The translations under genes were made by a program, and so were the position numbers. The notes beneath the pieces were generated by a model. That model had not been told where the DNA came from and searched no databases. It saw nothing but the letters and a program-made list of their open reading frames with translations. From positions 20,832,001 to 20,896,000 of the forward strand of contig OX467082.1 in NCBI GenBank assembly GCA_950106755.1: a stretch of 64,000 nt of DNA, read 5' to 3'. The stretch comes from Climacium dendroides. Taxonomy: Eukaryota; Streptophyta; Bryopsida; Hypnales; Climaciaceae. Shown one piece after another: positions 10,974 through 23,852 of the stretch. The stretch's first letter is position 1, and each line of letters begins with the position of its first letter.

Positions 10974-13674
10974 GACGGTTCTATTAGAGTTTGTGTAGAT
11001 TACTATAACCTGAACAAAGTCACCGTGAGAAATTGTTATCCCTTATCACTCATCCCTGAACTTACCAATAGATTGGTAGGGTCCACCATATTCATAAAGT
11101 TAGATATAAGACAAGCCTATCATCGTGTACGTATGGCTTTGGGGCATGAATTTAAAATAGCTTTCAAAACCCACTATGGTCTCTTTGAGTATCTTGTTAA
11201 TTATGCCTTTTGGTTTAACTAATGCACCGGCTCAATTTTTATCCCATATGCAGAATATTTTTGGTGATATCCTTGACATCTCAGTGGTTATATATTTAGA
11301 TGACATCCTTATTTTTTCAAAAAATTTGCAAGAGCATATACAAGTTGTAAGAGAAGTGTTACAATGACTTAAAGACCATGGCCTTTATGCTAAAGAATCC
11401 AAGTGCCAATTTCACTGCCAATCTGTGGAGTTCTTAGGAATGATTGTTTCCACAAAGGGGCTAGAGATGTGTCAGGATAAAGTACAAACTATCAAAGATT
11501 GGCCTATTCCAAGGATGGTCAAGGAAATTTAAGTTTTTTTAGGATTCGCAAATTTTTACCGGCGCTTCATTTGTGTTTATTCCCGGATTGCGGTGCCCCT
11601 TACAACTTTGACTGGCAAAAATAAACAATTTGAATGGACGTCACAAGCGGATGGAGCGTTTAAGGAACTCCGTCCTCATTTCCTACAAGCACCAGTATTA
11701 CTCCATCCCAATTTCAGAAAACCTTTAGTGGTTAAGACAGATGCATCTGATATGGCAACAAAAGGAGTTCTCTCACAACAAGGAGAAGACGGATATTTGC
11801 ACCCTTGTGCATATAGAAGTTCGAAGATGTCTCCAACTGAGCAAAACTATGATATTTACGATAAGGAATTATTAAGTGTAGTTTTAGCATTCCAAAATTG
11901 GCGAGTGTATTTAGAGGGTTCTCCTCATTAAGTTCAAGTTATTTTGGATCATAAAAATTTGGAATACTTTCTCACAACTAAAGAGCTAAATTGATGACAA
12001 GCACGTTGGTCGGAATTTTTATTAGCATTCAATTTTCAAATTGAACATCGATTGGGTTCCTTGAATGGAAGGGCGGATACACTCTCAAGAAGGATAGACA
12101 TCATGGAAGGACGACAAGAGAAAAAACGACCACTTTTACGTTTAGCTGCATTTCAAGCAGATGATCTAGTTTGGACAGACATACGCATCCTTGAATACCT
12201 TAGGGGGGCCCTTGGGCAAGACGCTACCTTGAAACTCATATTGACTTTCTTTGAAAACTCAAAGCAGGCCCCATTAGTCATCCGCCGCCAATTTCAAGAA
12301 TATACTTTTCACGACAGCATTCTTTGATTTCGAGATCTAATATACATACTGGATGACGAAAACTTTAAACAACAAATTTTGAAGTCCAGGCACGATGCTC
12401 CAACGGCTTGGCATCAAGGACGAACTAAAACCTTGGAATTAGTCACACAAACTTTCTACTGGCTTACTCTTCAATAATATGTCCATCGCTATGTTGACGG
12501 GTGTGATTTGTGTCAAAGATCTAAAGCCACACACCATGCACGCTATGGAATACTACAACCGATACCGGCCGCACAAGCCCCATGGAAACGGGTTTCCACT
12601 GATTTTATAGTGAAATTACCGAATAGCGAGGGATACGATTCTATTATGGTGGTGGGTCGATAAAAACACCAAGTTAGCTCATTTCATACCAACCAAGGAA
12701 ACAATTGACTCTAACGGTACTGCCTTATTATATTTACATAATGTGTGGAAGCATCACAAGACGTCATATCAGACCGTGGAGCAGTTTTTGTATCAAAATT
12801 CATGAGGAGATTATGTCAACTTCTGCAAATTCACCCCACTCCAACCATAGCTTTTCATCCCCAAGCAAATGGACAAACCGAGAGGGTGAATCAGGTTCTC
12901 GAGCAATTTCTAAGGATATTCACAACTAGGCGCCAAAATGATTGGGCTAATTTGCTTCCCTTAGCCGAGTTTGCGTACAATAATGCATGCCACTCTGCAA
13001 CAGGATTTTCCCTATTTTTCGCCACGTATGGATGTCACCCATCCTTGTCATTTTTGACCCTGACTACATCCACGGTCCCAGCGGCGAAAGAAAGGATCCG
13101 ACATTTACAAGAAGTCCACGAAGAATTGAAAATAATGATTACGATTGTTGGAGAACATGCTAAGCGAAGTTATGACAAGGGTGTCAAAATGCAACCGACA
13201 TTTCAAGTTGGTGACAAGGTTCTTCTTTGACATGACAATATTCCTACAACCGCACCATCTCGCAAGTTGATCGCCAAATTTTTGGGACCGTTCTTAGTGA
13301 CATCCAAAATCTCTGATGTGGATTATCGCCTCAAATTACCATCAACATTACGAATTCATGATGTTTTTCATGTGTCACTCTTAGAAAAAGACCGGCCAGA
13401 CACTATTATAGGACAACGCCACATACCACCCCTACCAATTGTCACCCCTAATGGAGACATGGAGTGTGAAGTCCATAAAGTTCTTGACTCTCGGGTTTTT
13501 GGTCGATGGAGGAGGCTTCAATATCTCATTTCCTGGGAAGGATATGGACCAAAGGAGAATTTGTGGGAGCCAGCTGCAAATCTCGAGAACGCACCTGACG
13601 TTGTTGCAGAGTTCCATAGGCTTCACCCGGGGGCACCAAGACCAATTTCTAGCGGAGTTCAACCTAGACAATAA
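10974..13674 (+). mobile_element. Ty3/Gypsy chromovirus pol fragment, decayed
   Basis: 5'-truncated pol that begins inside reverse transcriptase (DGS...CVDY at 10974); no gag or protease. The order is reverse transcriptase with [11 protein letters not shown] and the catalytic YLDD (about 11297-11308), RNase H (TDAS at about 11740, YDKELLSV at about 11857), integrase with an H/C-rich zinc-binding part (CDLCQ), core residues STDF and SDRG, and NGQTERVNQ carrying the third acidic residue, then a C-terminal chromodomain (about 13453-13625; QYLISWEGYG, NLWEP). Chromodomain plus this order places it among plant chromoviruses. It is inactive: frameshifts near 11200 and 12660-12770, and in-frame stops near 11365, 11530, 11930, 11993, 12326, 12476 and 13228. 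No 5' LTR was found. Confidence 0.9.
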
Positions 13675-13685
13675 AAGGGGGGCAA
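13671..13685 (+). other. Polypurine tract of the chromovirus
   Basis: AATAAAAGGGGGGCAA follows the stop of the pol frame and immediately precedes a TGTTAC start, as a plus-strand priming site should. Confidence 0.55.
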
Positions 13686-14046
13686 TGTTACAAACTAGTT
13701 CGCAACAGCTAGACTTACGAGCAGTTACAACGGTTATGACAGGGAAGGTGAGTCCCCTTGCTTTTATTAAACTACAAGAGGAGGTTTGTTCCTCATGCGA
13801 CATTTTGTTAAATATGATTCTGATTCCTGCATAACTTTAGCATGATCTTATTAATCACAATTCGATTCATAGGTTGCATTAATTATCGATATGCATTCTC
13901 CTGAAATTTCCTGCTCGCTCAATCCGAGATAGCATGATCCTCATGCTCCAATGAGCTCATAGTGAAGATCGCCTTTATGTTGAGGCCCAGCCAACCTGTA
14001 CGTCAACCCTGCCGGAGCAATAGCCAGGAACCCTCGAACCCTAACA
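13686..14046 (+). repeat. Candidate 3' LTR of the chromovirus
   Basis: Begins TGTTACAAAC just after the polypurine tract. The end is set at ACCCTAACA (TG...CA rule) but is a guess, because no 5' LTR is available for comparison. Confidence 0.35.
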
Positions 14047-15530
14047 TTATTAATCATAATAATATATCTTCAATATGCCTAAAAAAACTCCAAACTTTCA
14101 CATTTGGGGGTGCTTTAGAAGACCATTGGCCCTTTTTTTGTGGCATTGTGGGGCCAAATTACACCATTTCAATATAAATCCCTACTTTTCACCAAATAAA
14201 AGTAGGCTTTTTTCATCACAAATTTCCCATCTCTATTTTAAAAAGTGGATGAAGTTGCCAAAATTGGATGACAAAATGCATGGATATAATTGAAAAAATT
14301 GTCTTTTGGTCCAAGAGATGCGTGAATGTAGAAATACAATGCTTCGTTAAAATTTTAAGTGATCGCCATCCCACCACTCTCTCAAAAAGTTAAATAAACA
14401 AAACAAAGAAAATCCCCTATTGGGATTACTGATAATTTATGAGCGAGTTTATTCAAGGTCTCACATCAAAGGCATGATGACAAAGACTACCGGTATCAGC
14501 TGGAAGGAAGAATTTATTGTGGGTTTTTTCTGCTCAAATGATTGGGCCAGCAATAGGTGTTAAGTCATTGCTGTTACTGCACATTACTTCCCTGAGACCC
14601 TGACTACTTAGGTATCACTGTGCTAATTAGCATGCATGGGATTCAGTCAAGGATGCTGAAATTTGGAGGTCTGGTGCATTAAGGCAATGGACATCAGAGC
14701 ATAAATTTTACTGACAACTTTGGCTTCCTGCTTTGATGTGTTCCAAGCAAACTGGTGATCCTACAGTAATTTATCAAGTTCTGACTTGTAACTGATTGTA
14801 TAGAGTCGTTGCAAGGGAGGTTTTTTATCAAGCTGAGAATTGTCACTGGACTGGTAACAAACAGGATCTAATCAAATTGTATGCGGACAAAAAAACATCT
14901 CATGTGACAGAGTAGCATAAATAACAACACAGTTGAGTTGGAATTTTTGGTTTACTTTAGAAACCTCACGATACTCGTGTGTATGTAGACACAAGTGGGC
15001 ATCATCAATGTATCACAGCAAAGTAAATAAATGGTTCATGTGGGATTAGAACTTGAGAGTATTACCATTGGAAGCACATCAAAAAATTTACAGAAATAAA
15101 TAGAAGATTTTTCAGATCTGGACTTTGGACACCCAAAATGGACCTCATTAGATACAAGCTAAAAGACAGAAAGTACAGACAAAATCATATTGTACATGGC
15201 ACAACAAATCTTGCAAATGTATACATTCCTTGAATGGTGGAGAGGTTGTGTTTTGTCAGATACCATATGTAAGGTTGACCACAGCTTCTCTCTCTCCATT
15301 CTGCAAAAACACATTTTACTTCATGTGCTTTAACCTGTCTCTATAGCTAACTTTAGTGTGGCCCTGGCATGAGGATGAATTGAACACCAGAGTCTCTGAC
15401 AGGGTGAGGCTCTTCTCCGCAATTTCAACAACAAAGCATTTGAATTTTCAAAAAGTCTCGACTCTGTGAGACTCGTCCAGCACCTCGAATGTTCCACAAA
15501 TCTTGACTTCCACGGCCAGCCGCCATACTT
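14047..15530. other. No gene recognised
   Basis: Moderately AT-rich. No exon I can support, except that on the minus strand about 15400-15590 reads as a possible exon in another frame (see the feature at 15531-15929). Confidence 0.45.
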
Positions 15531-15929
15531 CTAGAAACACACGGTGAATGGGGATCCCATCCGAAGCTCCTGCCTCGTGGAAAATGAGCCAAAAGCCTCG
15601 GAGTTCTGCTTCTGCCGCTTCAAGTCATTTGTTGGTGAAATTTCCGTGTCGGTGAGAGTACCTGGACATGAAACGTGCATTTTGGAAAATGAATGAGAGA
15701 TCGTCCGAATTTCAGAGAGAAGTGATGTACTGTACACTTCCAAATCGGAATTAGAGGAGAGTCGAGCATCCAATAAATGTGATGAAACTGGACTCATCGA
15801 GAAAGATGCAGTTTGTTCAGCAAAACAAGGAAGCTCGAAGAAAAAGCTTGGGAGCGAGTTGCGAACTGATTGTGTTTGCCTAAGCATGGAGCACTGAAGC
15901 CTGTTGCCAATCTTTGGGCATTCTTGCAT
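15531..15929 (-). CDS. Hypothetical protein, 132 aa ORF
   Basis: ATG at 15929-15927, stop at 15533-15531. The composition is Ser/Thr-rich and polar, with no signal peptide, membrane segment or motif I recognise. The DNA is more GC-rich than its surroundings, like the nearby COA1-like gene, and lies about 370 bp beyond that gene's stop on the same strand. In another frame, from a CAG acceptor-like site near 15571, a reading of about 40 codons runs across the ORF's stop (IPIHRVFLEVWRLAVEVK, CGTFEVLDESHRVETF). The true product may therefore switch frame by splicing or frameshift. It could also be chance or a pseudogene. Confidence 0.3.
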   Translation of the reverse strand: MQECPKIGNRLQCSMLRQTQSVRNSLPSFFFELPCFAEQTASFSMSPVSSHLLDARLSSNSDLEVYSTSLLSEIRTISHSFSKMHVSCPGTLTDTEISPTNDLKRQKQNSEAFGSFSTRQELRMGSPFTVCF

Positions 15930-16301
15930 TCAGATGCCATTGTACTAAGACTTGGTGATTCTTCCGACCTTTTCCTTTCAGCATTACTTTACTGACAGAG
16001 ATTTGTGATCGGCATTCTTTCTTTGACCTAACTGAGAGAACGAGAACAGCCTTCACTCTCTACTGAGAAAAGTTTCTCAATCACATGATGGTGACCTAAT
16101 CTTTGCGCTCTTTCCGATCTACTGCAGTCCCTGGTTGGTACTGCCACCATTCGTGTGGCTACCGCGCTCGATCTTAGAATGTGACAACGCCAATATATCG
16201 AAATTCGAGTAATATAAACGAGGTCTTTAGCATACAGAACTTCAAGTTCATCTTTAATCTTAACATAGAACTAGCAGTCTGGTAATTATAGCACCTGTAG
16301 A

Positions 16302-17039
16302 TCATCTTGCACACCCTGGAGCAAAGTTGTCGCGTCCTAACAGATCAATTCGTTGTGGATTTGGTTGATCGGGCCGATAAATCAAAGCCTCCAGAACCAG
16401 CAGTTCCCAGTTTCCGGAGCCCGGCAGCACGAAGTAGGACATGAAACTATTCGTCTCTGCCACCCGAAAAGATGCAATGCCAATAGTAAATTTCAATAGA
16501 ACAAGGCACTCGAAAAATGTCTGACCATCTCAAAGGTTACATTAGCGAGACTAAAGAAAGAAAATGCAGAGTTAGGTTACGGCGCTCCACCTTCATACCG
16601 AACCGCTCGGAGATGGATGTTGGCACTGGCCAAGCTCCCGGAGACAGGGAAGTGGCACATGGCTGAGTGACCTTCATGGTCCACCGCCATAGTAGCCTCG
16701 TACCACGGTCCCTGCTCAATATTCTCTCCCAGAATTGTCTTCAACGAAGAATCGGAGTTCGCCTTCGCCAATGCCCTCCTGCATAACAAAATTAGGGTTA
16801 CACAACAAGAGAAAATGAGCGAGAGAGAGAGAGATGAAGAAGGCCACAAATGAAGTCACTGACTTGCTACATTGCTGGAAGATGAGATAGTTGTCGTAGA
16901 CGGTTAAGCCTCCAATTCCAATCCCTCCGAACACCGCTACCGCCGTGAATTTCCGGCAGAAACTCATTTCGTATCGGGGTCGGGACGGCAACAACGACGG
17001 TACTCTCGCCACATTGCTCCTGCGACAGAACGCCTGCAT
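16302..17039 (-). CDS. COA1: COA1-like cytochrome oxidase assembly protein
   Basis: Three exons, 17039-16864, 16778-16591 and 16456-16302, with GT-AG introns that join in phase, giving 172 residues (stop at 16304-16302). The N-terminus is Arg-rich without acidic residues (CRRSNVARVPSLLPSRPRYE), as in a mitochondrial presequence. One hydrophobic segment follows (FTAVAVFGGIGIGGL, then YDNYLIFQQ). The soluble part contains the Coa1/TIM21-like pattern: ILGENIEQGPWYEATMAVDH, CHFPVSG, LRAV and, in exon 3, WELLVLEALIY. This order and spacing match what I know of plant COA1-like (DUF1783) proteins, inner-membrane factors that help mature cytochrome c oxidase subunit 1. Length is normal for the family and no lesion is visible. 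An internal Met at residue 25 is a possible alternative start. Confidence 0.85.
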
Positions 17040-18189
17040 ACAGTTGAGTTTTATTCATGGAAAGCTCCGTTCCAAATTGCAAATCATATGTCGGCTCTCA
17101 ACTAATTAGAAGGCATGATGTAGCTTGCTGGAAGCACATTTTCAATAGCACAATCAAATTCCTAACATCATGGTACAATCAAATCCTAAGAAAGATATAT
17201 TTTCTGCAAATCGAACAATACAAGCTAGAGCAGGTTGGAGAATGTCGTCACATACTTCGCTGCATCCCACGCACTCTGGAGTCGATTATGGAGAGATCTC
17301 TGTCGTTGCTGCCGGGCCAAGACAACGGATGGCATCAATCCGCAGGGCAATGAAGCTCTCTGCTCGCCCGGCCATAGAATTCTGTAATTGCTCCTCTGTA
17401 CGAGATGTTTCCCACACCTTTGCCATGCCATTGTTGACTGATCCGACCCTTCACTCTTGCAGCAACATTGTCTCAAAGAAGCAGTGCGAGAAACCTAGAG
17501 ATTCATGAAAAAGTCCTATTTGGGGTTGTCACAGTACTAATCCCTTAAAAGAATTTCCAAGCTATGTCGTGTTTCCCAAATCGTTTCCATTACTTATTCG
17601 ATTTCAAATCGCATTTCCCAGATTGCCTCCATTCTAGGGCCACAACTCTTGATCAAACTCTGACTCCACCTACTCTGCCTTTGAAATTACACCTGAAGTG
17701 ATCAACACCAAGCTCACAGACTTCATCGTCTTCGTCGTTAATTTGTGAAATGGTGTTCTTTACTTGTGGGTGCTTTCTCCTTGTGGGTGTTCAGTTAATT
17801 GATGAAATTAGGGTTAAGTAATGTGATCCGGCCTCATGGGAGACTGCCGCTTGCAGAAGCAAGCTTTTCCGTCTGTCAACTCATGATTTCCTTCAGTTTC
17901 TTTCTGTTGCAGAAAGCATGCAGCTCAGTTTGGATCTGGCATTGCAACGTCCGACATCTGGTGAAGGAAGGGAAGCACTCCGATCCCCGGATCAGGCGCT
18001 GCGCTGTGCACGAATGTGAGGACTGAGGACAGGGTGATCAGTGGGAGAACGTTCACGAGAACAGATTCAAGTCCATCTCATATGCTCCTATGACAAAGTC
18101 GAGCACCAGGTTCAGTAATTATCAGCTTTAGGCCCTGTCCAGTGCAGGGATGTGATGATGTTGTTGAGTATTGTCTTGGAGCCAGGGGG
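17040..18189. other. COA1 upstream region, no gene assigned
   Basis: Mixed-composition DNA with several short open frames on both strands but none with recognisable protein features. The GC-richer piece at 17840-18030 (plus), after a polypyrimidine-CAG sequence at 17903-17912, could be a UTR or non-coding exon. I cannot support a protein. Confidence 0.4.
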
Positions 18190-18400
18190 AAAAGGCTTAA
18201 GGTAGTATGCTCTAAAAGCGACCATTTAAGGGCTGGTCCGCCTTTTTCATAGGTTGTCGTGGACACAAGTATTTTTATATCATTTTTCAGAGAAAGAAAA
18301 ATAGACATGGAACCTAACACAAGTGGTTTTGTATTTTTCTAAGAATTTTTGAATTATTTATAAATTTTCAAAGATTAAGGACCTATTTGTGACCGCAGGT
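18190..18400 (+). repeat. Dispersed repeat, copy 2 of 2
   Basis: Second copy of the family at 4795-5060: CCATTTAAGGG, TCCGCCTTTTTCATAGG, AGAGAAAGAAAAAT and AACACAAGTGGTTT in the same order and orientation. Confidence 0.6.
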
Positions 18401-18894
18401 CTCTCAAAATCCATCCACTTGCAAATTGTAGCAAATTCAAAAACTATGATTGGCTCTTGCAATAGAAAAATGAATTTTCCTAAATGCATTCAATTGCTAA
18501 AATGGTCCATTCAAGGATCAACTCATCTCCATTCTGCCCCTAAAGCTAAGGTCCATTTTACAACATTCTACCTTAGTTAGTTTCAAGATGCACATTCTAA
18601 GGAATTCAAGCATTAATTAATTGGGTGTGATTGGGATTGCCACATGTCAGCCCTACAGAGGGCCATTAACTTTTTAATTCAATACCTTGCACATTTCAAG
18701 AAATCTTGGGGGCCAAAACCACTACCATGGGCTCGCCTCAAACGCCGTCAAAAAAAAAATTTAAACACCCTACCTACATCAAAAGATAGAGAAGCATTCT
18801 AGAGAGACAACTTAAAACACCTAAAACCCATCCCTATCTCCATTCATGCACAATAGATTTCTACCCAATGACATGAAAATTATGTTTAGGATGG

Positions 18895-19075
18895 CATAAC
18901 TTTTACTCCCGATCACTAATTGAATTACAAATTATATTCCCATGAAGACAAAAAGCTTTTCTATCTTAAGAAAAAGTTTCATAAAGTTTCATTAAATGTT
19001 GAGGTCATAAAACCATGCCCAAAATCCATTTTGTCCTTAGAGGGGACAAGGGTCTTTTGGGAGGTAAAGGAAAAA
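18895..19075 (+). repeat. Dispersed repeat family H, partial copy
   Basis: Shares ordered words with the ends of 28440-30065 and 38645-39365: GGCATAACTTTT, CTATCTTMARAAAAAG, CCCAAAATCCATTTTGTCC and GGGACAAKGGTCYTT. Only the 3' part of the longer repeat is present. Confidence 0.6.
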
Positions 19076-20387
19076 CTCATCCACATGTGTGAAAATTTCA
19101 AAGAAAAAAAATAAAAATTCCATTCATAGTGAACTACCCAAAATTGCTATATTGCCAAAAAAAATGCAATTCAATCCTTTAAGAGTTAAACACAAAGCCT
19201 ACCAATTTTGTCGCCATAGCAGTGAACAAGTTAGTGATGTAGACAATGCAAGGGTAGGTTTATCTATGAAGAGAAATTCTTTTAATCTTGTCTTACTTGG
19301 TTCAACACAAATTGATGTATATGGGCTCATGTACTCCCTCCATCTCCCAATACTAGTCCATTTTGTTTTTTTCATTTGTCCCAAATTTCTTTTTTCCTTT
19401 ACTTCAAAGTTAATTGAAGGATTAAAGATGATATCTTTTATTTTTGAAATTACTTCACGAAATGAATCATGAAAAGTCTAGTTTATAATCCACTTTACAA
19501 ATATAAAAAAATAATTCTTTTTTTCTTATAGTAATTTGAAGTTGATTGGATCAAAGACAAAAATGTATTGATATTTTCATTGAATCTATTGAATTCTAAG
19601 TCATTCTTGTGCAAATGTAAAGGTACTTGAAGAATGCAAGGTAGTTGCATAGGAAGTCTTCTTCCTTTGTAAAGCCTATCCTTATTTATATGGCACTTTA
19701 CATCTATTGCAATCTCTTATTTTTTTTTTATCTTTCCTTGATTATAAGTGATAGCCATGTTCACTTGTTTTGAACTTGAGAGGACACATTATACATTCAC
19801 TAAAGAATCATTTGAACATAACATACATTAAAACATTGTTGACAAATCTTGAATGTTTTTATTACTACAAAAGACTAGTCTTATGGGACTAAGGGAGTAA
19901 TTACTAGTACCTACAAGAAATAAACACATGACCTTCTAGGAGGCACAAACATACTCTAAAAGCACTTACAAAATGGCAAAGAGCACTATAAAATGGGCAT
20001 TGTATAGGAACAAAAAACTTATAGAATGAAACAAGAATTGTATGATTGTGAAGCTCAGTTTATCGCAACCAAATCCTAATCACGTTGTACATTGTAAATG
20101 CAATTGTAGATAGGATTTGGAAACTCAAATTTATAAAGTAGAAAATTGATGCCATAGTCTCTATTCAAAAAACAAAGTCAACAAATGGAGAGAGTCTACC
20201 AAGCCTTAGTTCATTGAAACAATGCACAAATCTAAACTCCATGATCCAACACCCGTGCCAACACCATATAATTTTTCGAACTATTAGCCCTGTTGAACCC
20301 ACTTCAATTTTTAATATTTAGTACTTCCAACCATCCTTCTATTGGTTGGTGTTTTATAGAGGATAGTATGTAGTATGCCACGGTTAC
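19076..20387. other. Non-coding AT-rich stretch
   Basis: One 127-codon open frame (19089-19472) is low-complexity, Lys/Phe/Ser-rich and without motifs, so it is not called. Nothing else seen. Confidence 0.5.
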
Positions 20388-20789
20388 TAGCGTATGAGCC
20401 TAAGATCTTGAGTCCATGAACCTAAGAGCCTAAGGTACCTATATTGTAGGCACTTTTCATAGTTATAGGATATTTATATTATAGGTGTCTATGTTGTAGG
20501 TACTTGACTTATAAGCACCTTTTATAGTCATAGGATATTTATATTACAGGTGTTGTGTTGTAGGTACTTTACTTATAAGCACCTTTCATAGTGATAGGAT
20601 ATTTATATTATAGGTGTCTATGTTGTAGGTACATTTGTTATAAATACCTTCCATAATTATAGAATATTTGTATTATAGGTGTTTATGTTATAGGTATGTA
20701 TGTTAAAAGGACCTTCAATAGTTGTAGAGTGCTTACTTACACTTGAGCTCAAGGCTCATTTGCTTGCATTTTTAGGCTCACATATGCTA
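20388..20789. mobile_element. MITE-like element, TAGTATGTGAG family, copy 1
   Basis: Starts TAGCGTATGAGCCTAAG and ends CTTAGGCTCA-like, precisely TTAGGCTCACATATGCTA, so the ends are inverted copies of TAGYRTATGTGAGCCTAA. The interior is a tandem array of about four units of 63-65 bp (ATAGGATATTTATATTATAG, GGTGTCTATGTTGTAGGTA). Two more copies lie at 27006-27239 and 27922-28243. Confidence 0.65.
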
Positions 20790-20798
20790 ACATCATTG

Positions 20799-20954
20799 TA
20801 GTCCTAGTAGTATAGTCCTATAATTAATGATCTTTTAGGAGAGTTTTAGTAAATTTTATTAGATGTGCATGTTTTTTTAATATTATTTTAATATTTTATT
20901 AAAAATCTTGTAAAAGATCACTACAATACTTGTAGGACTATACTACTAGGACTA
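20799..20954. mobile_element. 156-bp hairpin MITE
   Basis: Inverted ends TAGTCCTAGTAGTATAGTCC, with the complementary GGACTATACTACTAGGACTA at the right end. Arms extend to about 40 bp with mismatches (both reach GATCTTTT) around an AT-rich loop. It sits 9 bp from the preceding MITE-like element. Confidence 0.7.
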
Positions 20955-22554
20955 TAATTTTTTTCTTGAACTTTCTTTTGTAGTGAAGTGTCCCTCAAGA
21001 AGACACTCGGTACTTTGGAACTTAAGTAACACCAACCATCCCAAAATTTTCAAGGAAGTTGGTGTTTTTGAGGGGACAAATAACCTATATATTTGCACCA
21101 CAAGCCTATTATTCTACATGTGATAGCCGTGCAATTTAGTCAATGACAAAATTAGTAACAAAAGCAAGCAAATGAATTGTTCATAGATGTTTGTCAAAGA
21201 CAAAGCAAATGAAGGGGTCCACATGTATTTCCATAAAATAATGTTGAATTGGCTAAGATGTGGATTGAATGCAGGATGCAATACACTACATTTAGTAGTG
21301 GATACATATTGCACTAATTTATAGAACCATTTGGAAAAAACATCTGCTTACTACTCTTATAGCACATTGCATACAATACTTGATATAGCATAGTCATGAA
21401 CAAAATGCAAACAATTGTACTAAATAGATTGTATTTGTTGTATAGTATACAATGAAAATGAGGGATTTCGTAAAGAAGTAGAGATATCTATAAAATCTTC
21501 AAAGGGTGGGAGTTTGAGAATTGTTATAGGAAAACGCTAAGTTGTACTTTTGTATCATGAATGTCCAAGAATACACTTGATTCATCATATAATCTACATT
21601 GAATGTAGCATTATGGTTTATACCATCTTCTTTCAAACAAATAATAGTTGATGCAAGTAGGGAGAGAAGTCTAGCAAGTAGACCCTACGGGGTGAATTTA
21701 CCCCCAGGAAAAACACATGAATTTTTTATTTTCCACATGGGATAAAATTTTGAAATGTTGAATTCATATTCATATTTGCAATCAAAGGCCCTGATGCAAC
21801 TAGTAGAGGTGAAGGACATAGAATTAAAATGGCACCAAGTTAGGAGCTTTCCTTTCACAATTACATTGCCAAATACAAAATTCACCTTCCAAGGCCCACT
21901 TCGTAAGACAGGTTTAGTGTCTTGCATTTGCCATAGTGTTAAGAAATTGGTAAATTTTTTTAGTGTTGTTGAAACTAATAATTTTTCCTCTCATAAATAG
22001 AGTCTTTACACACTAGGCAAGAATATGTATGAGTGGATTTTTTTATTTTATTTTAAATTTAATGTTTTGAAACAAATGGGAATTGTATGACTGGGTTTAG
22101 AAGGGGAAACAAAATCCAATTTTTTTTTGGTTATCCCCTGCCCACTTGTGGCTGGGTGTTGAATTTTTTCTTTTGCAATGAAATCCTGTTTCATTTGTGT
22201 CAAAAAAACAAAAAAAACAAAAACCCAGAAAAAGAAAGTCAAAATTTGTTGCAGTGGCCTTCAATTCAATTACATTAGCTTTATTTAAGTTATTACAGTT
22301 TGGTGTGAATGCCACTGCTGGGCTCTCAGACCGGCCATGACTCCCTTGATTTGCAAAGAAATTCTCCAGTAGGCTAAGTTAAGTTAGTCAAATGCCTGAG
22401 TAGTCAACCAGCAGTCAAATCAGGCAGGCTGGCACCGGCACCAACTGAATCTGTTAAATCTGTACAAACAATCATAGATCCATAGCTGCAGTGGCAATCC
22501 TTGCACCCTAAGTTAACCCTAGACCGCCGAAGGGGACAGATTTTGGCCGTTCAT
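20955..22554. other. Non-coding AT-rich stretch
   Basis: No supported gene. Short overlapping open frames at 21685-22000 and 22048-22315 occur on both strands in low-complexity DNA and are taken as chance. Confidence 0.5.
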
Positions 22555-23065
22555 AGTATGGAAGTACAATTCAAAGTACTGTAACTTTTGCATCCAATGA
22601 TCAAATTTAGTAAAACTTGTTGGAAAAGTTGCGCATACTAGTCTAGTTTGTGTAGTAGAATTTTCAGATCAATCCAAGACGAATTGAGTTTGTGAAAGCC
22701 ATTCAAAGTTCACAGGTTCGGTTTGAGTTCAACACACTCCATTGTCATGGCTGCAACTTTGAAGGCTTGTATCTCCTTCATCCAATGTTTGTTTTCAATA
22801 AAATTTGTTGGATTTTGTTCCTCTAGAATTCTAGTTATTGTGGTAAAATTTTCATAGCAATCCAAGTTGTTTCGGATGCTTGGAAGCAATTCGAAGTTCA
22901 AAACCCTAACATTTTTTGGTTAGTATGCACTTCGGCGGCTTGTTACTTCTTCATGTTGTGTCCATTTTCAAAACTTTTTTGGGGGAAAGTTGCGCATACT
23001 TGCTTAGTTTGTGTGGCTAAAATTTTGTGTTAATCAAAGAAGTAACGAGTGACTAAGAAGCATTT
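22555..23065. repeat. Diverged tandem repeat, about 180-bp units
   Basis: Three successive units share the same word order: a GTAACTTTTGCATCCAATG-like start, then AAAGTTGCGCATACT with GTTTGTGT (at about 22627 and 22988; replaced by TTCCTCTAGAATTCTAG at 22818), then TAAAATTTTC and AATCCAAG, then AATTCGAAGTTCA. They are strongly diverged. A weaker fourth unit may follow near 23320-23420. Confidence 0.5.
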
Positions 23066-23852
23066 TAGTAGAAGTAGGTTCAACCTTAGATGTGTTTTTT
23101 TCACCCTTTTTGGCTATTTTTTTGACATTTCAAAGTCATTTTGCAAACACAATGAGTCACTTTCATGAATTTTTTTTCCACCAATGAGTTTGTATGTTGA
23201 TTTCAAAGCACATTTTAGTTTAGAATTTTTTCATGTGAGTAGGTATAGAAATCAAATTTCACCTCCAAATGTGTTTTTAGGAAAATTTCAGCATCTTTTT
23301 TCAACACTAAAACATTATAATCTTTCAATCTGTGCAATCAAATGACTCCAAACTTGATCCACATCATCTACAATATGTACACTACAAGATTGTATGGTTG
23401 AGATTTTCATACCTTAGCAAGATATAGACTTATAAGGCTTGAAAAGCAAGGATGTTTTCATACTCGAAATGGCCTTGGGCCTTCTAGGGTTAAAGCTTAC
23501 TTTCATTTTATGGAACACTAGAAGAGTAGCCCATGAAGCCTGGGCGGAGGCATATGTGGGGGCTGAAATTGTAGAAATTGTGAAAAAAACTGCCACTTTT
23601 AAGGGCAATGAGGGAAAAAAAAGGTAAAAAAAAGTTTGTTTGTTTGTTTTTTCAAAAGCCAACTGGACAAATATGTACAGTAGAACCTCTCTAAGCACAC
23701 CTTCCACAAGTCAGTAAAACCCTCTTAACCAATATTGTCAGACAAGTCCTAAACTTGTCCCTATACAAAGGTTATGACTAAAAATGACCCTTTGTAAACA
23801 AATAAACCTCTTTAATGCAATCTTATTAGAAGGTTTGCATTGGTTAAAAGAA

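Noticed and set aside
17057..17508. Overlapping frames upstream of COA1
   Set aside because: Frames on both strands overlap with no family signal; more likely leader or intergenic DNA.
19089..19472. 127-aa open frame as a gene
   Set aside because: Low-complexity Lys/Phe/Ser composition in AT-rich DNA, no splice context and no recognisable family.
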